From: an uncultured Roseburia sp.
GTDB lineage: Bacteria; Bacillota; Clostridia; Lachnospirales; Lachnospiraceae
DNA: 64,000 nucleotides
NCBI GenBank assembly: GCA_947564465.1
Contig: CANOCV010000003.1
Span: 32,991 to 96,990, forward strand
Direction: 5' to 3'
In this document: positions 59,210-64,000 of the stretch, one piece after another
Numbering within the stretch: the stretch's first letter is position 1
Layout of the letters: each line of letters starts with the position of its first letter
Program-made: the position numbers and the translations under genes
The notes under the pieces: generated by a model
Databases searched by the model: none
What the model saw: the letters and a program-made list of their open reading frames with translations, nothing else
What the model was told of the DNA's origin: nothing

Positions 59210-62200
59210 GTGTATCATTGCCATATTCATGTTTACTTAGCGGGTAGTCCGTGCAGAGTATTTGAGATTATAAAGGGAATGCAACCGTTTGAGCATTTTT
59301 CGCATGAGTTCAAGGAAAGCGCCGAACCTGAAGCGTCATTGGCGAAGGGGGCGGATGTGATTTTTGTGAATCTGCATCATATGGAGGTCAGGGAAGCATT
59401 GCAGACCCTGACGTCGGGCAGAGAGACGGAGCTTATCGTAATTGCAGATAGGGAGCAGATTGCGGCGTTGGAAGAGGATATGGCAAAAATTAAGGATATA
59501 TGGACAATGCCCATGTCTGAGGAAGAAATACGATTCCGTCTCTTAAGATGGCAGCAGGCATATAAGATGGGCAGGGATTTTTGGCAGACAAGCCATTTCC
59601 TGGAGGCTGCCATCAATAACACGCCGAACCTGATCTGGTACAAAAATAAGGACGGTATCCATAAAAAAGTAAACGACAGCTTTTGCAAAACGGTCAATAA
59701 GACGAAGGAGCAGGTAGAAGGGCGCGGCCATGCTTATATCTGGGATGTTGAGCAGGACGATCCCGCCTGCATAGAGTCTGAGCGTGAGGTTATGAGCAAA
59801 AGGCAGACCTGTGTTTCTGAGGAAGTGATTAAGACCGGAGACGGTATGCGAACGCTTACAACCTATAAATCGCCGCTGTATGACTTTGACGGAAGCGTAA
59901 TGGGTACGGTGGGTGTCGCAATAGATGTGACACAGGAAAGGGAATATGAGCAGGAGATTATCAAAAAGAAACAGACGCTGGAGACGATTTTTACTACGAT
60001 AGATTGCGGAGTAATGCGACACACACCGGACGGGAGACATGTCTTGAGCGTTAACCGGGCTGCGCTTAAAATTCTGGGTTATGATTCCAAGGAGGAATTA
60101 GAGGCGGATGGTTTTGATATGGTTGCCAATACTGTTGTGGCGGAGGACAGGGAGAAGCTTAGGGAAAGTATTCGTACGCTCACAGAGGAGGGCGACAGTG
60201 TCAGCGTAGAGTACCGCGTGTGTCATGCAGACGGGGAAATGCTGCATGTTATGGGCAATATCAAGCTTTTAAAAGAAAACGGGGAATTGGTGTATCAGCG
60301 TTTCCTTTTGGATTGTACCGCCCAGAAGCTGCGAGAAAAGAGGAATGAAAGACGTCAGATGGAGCTGATTCAGGCGTTGAGCATAGATTTTAAGCTTGTT
60401 TGTTTTTTTAACCTTGATACAGGCGAGGGGGCTTCCATTCAAAATCACAGTAATAACGGAAGTGTGTTTGACGCCATTTTCAGCGGAAAGATATCGCTGG
60501 AAGAAAGTATGGGGCGTTACATACAGGAATATGTATACGAGGAGGACAAAGAAATGATGCTGCATATGTCCTCCCTTAAGACGCTCAAAAAGGAGATGGA
60601 AAAAAAGAATCATCACAGTGTGAATTACCGCAAGATTACGGATGACGGACTGAAGTATTTTCAGATGAGGGCGGTTCGCGCCGGTGCATGGGATACGAGC
60701 CGTGGCATAGTTTTGGGCTTTCGCAGTATAGACGAGGAGATCCGCAATGAAATAGAGCAGAAAAAGCTGCTTGAGGATGCACTTTTGCAGGCAAATAAGG
60801 CCAATAAAGCAAAGAGTGTATTTCTTTCCAATATGTCGCATGACATTCGTACGCCGATGAATGCAATTGTCGGCTTTACGAATCTTGCGATTAAGCATAT
60901 TGACCAGAAGGAGCAGGTGGAGGAATATCTGAAAAAGATCATGACATCGGGGAGTCATCTGTTGAGCCTGATCAATGATGTTTTAGATATGAGCCATATC
61001 GAGAGCGGTAAGATACATTTGGATGAAAAGCCGTGCAGTCTGCCGGATATTTTACATGGTCTGCACAATATTTTGCAGGCAGATATCCATGCAAAGCAGC
61101 TTGAACTCCAGCTTGATACCGTGGATGTATGGGACGAGGATATTTACTGCGATAAGCTGCGGTTAAACCAGGTCCTTTTGAATCTGCTTAGCAATTCCGT
61201 GAAATATACAGGGGCAGGCGGCAGTGTCAGTATGAGACTTACGGAGAAGAGCGGTGCGCCGGAGGGGTATGCAAATTATGAATTTTGCATCAGAGATACC
61301 GGAATTGGTATGAGCAGGGAATTTTTAGAGCATATTTTTGAGCCGTTTGAGAGAGAAAAGAATTCTACAATCAGCGGTATACAGGGAACCGGCCTTGGAA
61401 TGGCGATTACGAAGAATATTGTGGATATGATGAACGGTTCCATCAGTGTGAAAAGTGAGCTGGGCGCCGGAACGGAATTTACGGTTTCGTTTACATTCCG
61501 TCTGTATTTGGGAGAAAAGGAAGAGGAAGGCATTCCGGAGCTTAAAAACTGCCGGGCTTTGGTTGTGGATGATGATTTTAATATCTGTGACAGCGTATCC
61601 TATATGTTAGGACAGCTTGGAATGCGTGCGGAGTGGACATTATCAGGGAAGGAAGCGGTGCTTAGAACCCACCAGGCGGTAATGCGCAAGGACGACTATT
61701 ATGTATATATTGTTGACTGGCTGCTGCCTGATATGAATGGTGTTGAGGTTGCCAGGAGAATACGCAAAGAGACAGGCGGTGATGCGCCGATTATTATCTT
61801 GACCGCATACGATTGGGCCGATATTGAGGAAGAGGCAAAGGAAGCGGGCGTCACGTTATTTTGCAGGAAACCATTGTTCCTATCAGAGTTGAGGAGTTGT
61901 CTGCGGTCTGTGTTAGAGCCGGAGAAAGAGGAGGAAAAAAGTGTCGGCGGTGATGAGACAAAGCTTAGGACAGGGCGTATTCTGTTGGCGGAGGATGTTG
62001 AACTGAATCAGGAAATTGCCACCGTCATTTTGGAGGACGCGGGATTTCATACAGAGGTTGCCGAGAATGGGCAGGTTGCCGTGGATATGCTTAAAAATTC
62101 CGAGCCAGGATACTATCAGCTGGTGCTTATGGATGTTCAGATGCCGGTAATGAACGGATATGAGGCGACTATGGCAATCCGCAATCTGGAAAATAAAGAA

Positions 62201-62347
62201 TTGGCGTCAATTCCGGTCATTGCGATGACTGCCAATGCGTTTGAGGAAGATAAACAGGAGGCGTTAAAGAGCGGAATGAACGCCCACATAGCAAAACCGA
62301 TTGATGTAGAAAATCTGCTTGCCGTGCTGGATAAAATATTAGCCTGA
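59210..62347 (+). CDS. Hybrid histidine kinase with PAS domains and two receiver domains
   Basis: 1045 residues. N-terminal degenerate receiver-like region (1-120), PAS domains (about 126-245 and 255-370, NNTPNLIWYKNKDG), a third PAS-like region (about 375-520), HisKA (SNMSHDIRTPMNAIVGF, His544), HATPase (NQVLLNLLSNSVKYTGAG, DTGIGMS, GTGLGMAITKN), receiver 1 (VDDDFN, Asp836 in IVDWLLPDMNG) and receiver 2 (LAEDVELN, Asp975 in MDVQMPVMNG, KPID). No transmembrane segment, so it senses cytoplasmic or redox/PAS cues. GAGAAGGAGGA site. Standing alone without a DNA-binding partner. Confidence 0.92.
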   Translation: MYHCHIHVYLAGSPCRVFEIIKGMQPFEHFSHEFKESAEPEASLAKGADVIFVNLHHMEVREALQTLTSGRETELIVIADREQIAALEEDMAKIKDIWTMPMSEEEIRFRLLRWQQAYKMGRDFWQTSHFLEAAINNTPNLIWYKNKDGIHKKVNDSFCKTVNKTKEQVEGRGHAYIWDVEQDDPACIESEREVMSKRQTCVSEEVIKTGDGMRTLTTYKSPLYDFDGSVMGTVGVAIDVTQEREYEQEIIKKKQTLETIFTTIDCGVMRHTPDGRHVLSVNRAALKILGYDSKEELEADGFDMVANTVVAEDREKLRESIRTLTEEGDSVSVEYRVCHADGEMLHVMGNIKLLKENGELVYQRFLLDCTAQKLREKRNERRQMELIQALSIDFKLVCFFNLDTGEGASIQNHSNNGSVFDAIFSGKISLEESMGRYIQEYVYEEDKEMMLHMSSLKTLKKEMEKKNHHSVNYRKITDDGLKYFQMRAVRAGAWDTSRGIVLGFRSIDEEIRNEIEQKKLLEDALLQANKANKAKSVFLSNMSHDIRTPMNAIVGFTNLAIKHIDQKEQVEEYLKKIMTSGSHLLSLINDVLDMSHIESGKIHLDEKPCSLPDILHGLHNILQADIHAKQLELQLDTVDVWDEDIYCDKLRLNQVLLNLLSNSVKYTGAGGSVSMRLTEKSGAPEGYANYEFCIRDTGIGMSREFLEHIFEPFEREKNSTISGIQGTGLGMAITKNIVDMMNGSISVKSELGAGTEFTVSFTFRLYLGEKEEEGIPELKNCRALVVDDDFNICDSVSYMLGQLGMRAEWTLSGKEAVLRTHQAVMRKDDYYVYIVDWLLPDMNGVEVARRIRKETGGDAPIIILTAYDWADIEEEAKEAGVTLFCRKPLFLSELRSCLRSVLEPEKEEEKSVGGDETKLRTGRILLAEDVELNQEIATVILEDAGFHTEVAENGQVAVDMLKNSEPGYYQLVLMDVQMPVMNGYEATMAIRNLENKELASIPVIAMTANAFEEDKQEALKSGMNAHIAKPIDVENLLAVLDKILA

Positions 62348-62405
62348 TGCGCGGTTCCGCTCTTACACAATCTCGGAATGAGGATAAATAAAAAGGAGAG
62401 GAAAG

Positions 62406-63578
62406 ATGTTTCAGCTGTTATTGGCAATTATTTATCTGGCGTTTATAAGCCTGGGTCTGCCGGATGCGCTTTTAGGAGCGGCATGGCCTGTTATGTATAA
62501 GGAATTGGAGGTTCCGGTTTCCTATGCGGGCGGAATTGCAATGATTATTGCCGTGGGAACCGTAATATCAAGCCTGTTGAGCGACCGTCTGACCAGAGGG
62601 TTCGGGACGGGAAAGGTAACCGCTGTAAGTGTGTTTGCAACGGCCGCCGCTCTTTTTGGTTTTTCTGTCAGCAACTCTTTTTGGATGCTGTGTCTGTGGG
62701 CAGTTCCCTATGGACTTGGCGCCGGCAGCGTGGATGCGTCGCTGAATAATTATGTCGCGCTGCATTACGCAAGTCGGCATATGAGCTGGCTGCATTGTAT
62801 GTGGGGCGTGGGAGCTTCTCTGGGACCGTATATCATGGGATTTGCACTGACCGGAGGTTATGGCTGGAATGCAGGGTATCGCCTGATAGCCATTCTTCAG
62901 ATTGTTTTGACGGCTGTTTTGTTATTTAGTCTGCCGCTTTGGAAAGGGCGTATGTCAGACGGGGACTCTAAGGAAAAAGAGGATGATTCCAAACCGCTCT
63001 CTTTAAGGCAGATTATCAATATTGCAGGGGCAAAAGAGGTAATGGTAACGTTTTTTTGCTATTGTGCGCTGGAGCAGACAGCCGGGCTATGGGCCAGCAG
63101 CTATCTTGTAATGCATAAGGGGATTCCTTCGGAAACGGCTGCCGGGTTTGCCGCATGGTTTTATGTCGGCATCACTGTCGGCCGGGCCCTGAGCGGATTT
63201 TTGACGATGAAGCTGAATGATACGCAGATGATTCGGTTGGGGCAGGGTATAATCCTTGCAGGCATTTCGGTTTTGTTTTTGCCGTTTGGGATGACGACGT
63301 CTTTTCTGGGACTGGTTTTGATCGGTCTGGGGTGTGCGCCGGTCTATCCTTGCATTATCCATTCAACACCGGAACATTTTGGCAGTGACAGATCGCAGGC
63401 CGTTATCGGTGTCCAGATGGCGTCCGCGTATGTCGGAACGTGCCTGATGCCGCCGTTATTTGGATTGATTGCGAATCATATCAGCGTTGCGTTGTTTCCC
63501 GTGTACCTGCTTCTGATATTGGTTCTTATGGCCGTTATGCATGAAATGTTATTAAAAAGGTGTGGGGAAGCCCATTAG
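62406..63578 (+). CDS. MFS transporter
   Basis: 390 residues, 12 predicted spans, MFS layout with GLGAGSVDASLNNYVALHY and SLGPYIMGFALTGGYGW. Resembles FucP-like or Clostridia unknown-substrate sugar/proton symporters. GGAGAGGAAAG site. 59 nt after the kinase stop; perhaps one transcript. Confidence 0.85.
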   Translation: MFQLLLAIIYLAFISLGLPDALLGAAWPVMYKELEVPVSYAGGIAMIIAVGTVISSLLSDRLTRGFGTGKVTAVSVFATAAALFGFSVSNSFWMLCLWAVPYGLGAGSVDASLNNYVALHYASRHMSWLHCMWGVGASLGPYIMGFALTGGYGWNAGYRLIAILQIVLTAVLLFSLPLWKGRMSDGDSKEKEDDSKPLSLRQIINIAGAKEVMVTFFCYCALEQTAGLWASSYLVMHKGIPSETAAGFAAWFYVGITVGRALSGFLTMKLNDTQMIRLGQGIILAGISVLFLPFGMTTSFLGLVLIGLGCAPVYPCIIHSTPEHFGSDRSQAVIGVQMASAYVGTCLMPPLFGLIANHISVALFPVYLLLILVLMAVMHEMLLKRCGEAH

Positions 63579-63584
63579 ATAAAG

Positions 63585-63628
63585 TGTAGCTGCGAGGCAT
63601 AAATATGAACCTCGTGGCTGCACTTTTT
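63585..63628 (+). terminator. Terminator of the MFS gene
   Basis: AGTGTAGCTGCGAGG / CCTCGTGGCTGCACT stem (15 bp with three mismatches) followed by TTTTTTAT, which leads directly into copy R7. Confidence 0.85.
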
Positions 63629-63786
63629 TATATCATAGGAAAGACCTTGTTGCATTAATGTACTAAAGTATAGCGATTTCCTATGATATAAAAAGCCCTC
63701 CGGGCAGGATCGCCATGCGGCGGAGAGGAAAAATGCCGCATATGCGGCCCGCCGCAGGCGGAGAATCCTGCTTTGCAGGATTCTAT
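63628..63786 (+). repeat. Interspersed structured repeat, copy R7 (modules A+B)
   Basis: Complete unit: arms TATCATAGGAAA / TTTCCTATGATA, GCGGCGG/CCGCCGC stem, inner hairpin GCCGC-atat-GCGGC, terminal hairpin GAATCCTGC-ttt-GCAGGATTC. The loop-side spacer of module A (TTGCATTAATG) differs from other copies. Confidence 0.9.
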
Positions 63787-63847
63787 TTTATGCAAAACAT
63801 ACAAAATTCATCTAAATTATTTGTACAGTATATGAATAGATTTTGGG

Positions 63848-63904
63848 TGGAAAAATACAATTAAATATGTTAGTATGAATGTAGATGAACGAATGTGAAC
63901 GAAT
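63848..63904 (+). promoter_or_regulatory. Promoter of ptsI with direct-repeat operator
   Basis: TGGAAA, 17 bp, TAGTAT (63848-63876). Right after the -10, GAACGAAT is repeated at 63887 and 63897 (10-bp period) and flanked by related bases (GTAGATGAAC, AATTTGGATGA). Two direct repeats one helical turn apart fit a DeoR-type or other sugar-responsive repressor. Inference. Confidence 0.55.
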
Positions 63905-63931
63905 TTGGATGAAAAAGAAAGGAGAAGCTGC

Positions 63932-64000
63932 ATGGAGGTTAGAGAGGGAAAAAAGGTATTTCACGGTGTTGCGATCGGAAGGATTCAGTTCTTTTATAAG
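63932..64000 (+). CDS. ptsI: PTS enzyme I, first 23 codons (cut by the window end)
   Basis: ATG 63932 with AAAGGAG 8 nt upstream. The visible MEVREGKKVFHGVAIGRIQF matches the N-terminus of Lachnospiraceae enzyme I (GVAIGRI). It runs past the window, so length and domains cannot be checked. It would transfer phosphate from PEP to HPr. Confidence 0.75.
   Translation, partial: MEVREGKKVFHGVAIGRIQFFYK

Overview
This is a chromosomal window from a low-to-mid GC Gram-positive anaerobe. It is most likely a gut-type Lachnospiraceae (Clostridia): DUF1002, DUF1836, YerC/TrpR-like, class II galT and SirTM-macro genes, strong GGAGG ribosome sites, lipoproteins without an outer membrane, and Lys-rich Fn3 tails on secreted glucanases. 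The assignment is by gene content only; no rRNA or tRNA gene is visible.

Layout. 0-4.1 kb: the end of a DUF1002 protein, then a leftward operon of a MerR/TipAS-type regulator (broken by one missing A), an ABC exporter and an alpha/beta hydrolase. 4.2-15 kb: housekeeping genes (membrane protein, methyltransferase-hslO-nadE, PAP2, an L,D-transpeptidase, galK-galT). 15-37 kb: two very large secreted GH16 beta-glucanases flank a two-component system and a divergent six-gene-style transport cluster (propeller-SBP fusion lipoprotein, two sugar-type permeases, HlyD-like adaptor, MacB-periplasmic-domain-like protein), plus two aminotransferases and a small-multidrug-export-type protein. 37-44.4 kb: core genes (substrate-binding lipoprotein, PHP phosphatase, yerC, DUF1836, pcrA, rlmD).

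44.4-58.6 kb is an accessory, decaying island: an AAA_13/RloC-like ATPase with two frameshifts, an intact DUF1016 (YhcG) nuclease, a mosaic of integrase, nitroreductase, toxin-antitoxin, phage tape-measure and serine-recombinase scraps, a dying ABC-three-component (ABC-3C) defence locus, a sigma factor with DUF2461, a SirTM-macrodomain pair downstream of a two-operator promoter and a truncated SnoaL-like leader gene, DUF5131, AraC, GNAT and a 5'-truncated aldo-keto reductase. 59-64 kb: a triple-module hybrid histidine kinase, an MFS transporter and the start of ptsI.

The most distinctive unexplained signal is an interspersed, same-orientation intergenic repeat (about 155 nt, full copies near 9.2, 19.8, 56.8, 59.0 and 63.7 kb, plus partial and variant copies). 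It is built of stacked hairpins that keep their pairing through compensatory base changes, and a second structured module (C) is attached at two sites. Four single-A losses in A-runs (merR, the AAA ATPase twice, the ABC-3C effector) form a second cross-window pattern that needs read-level checking.
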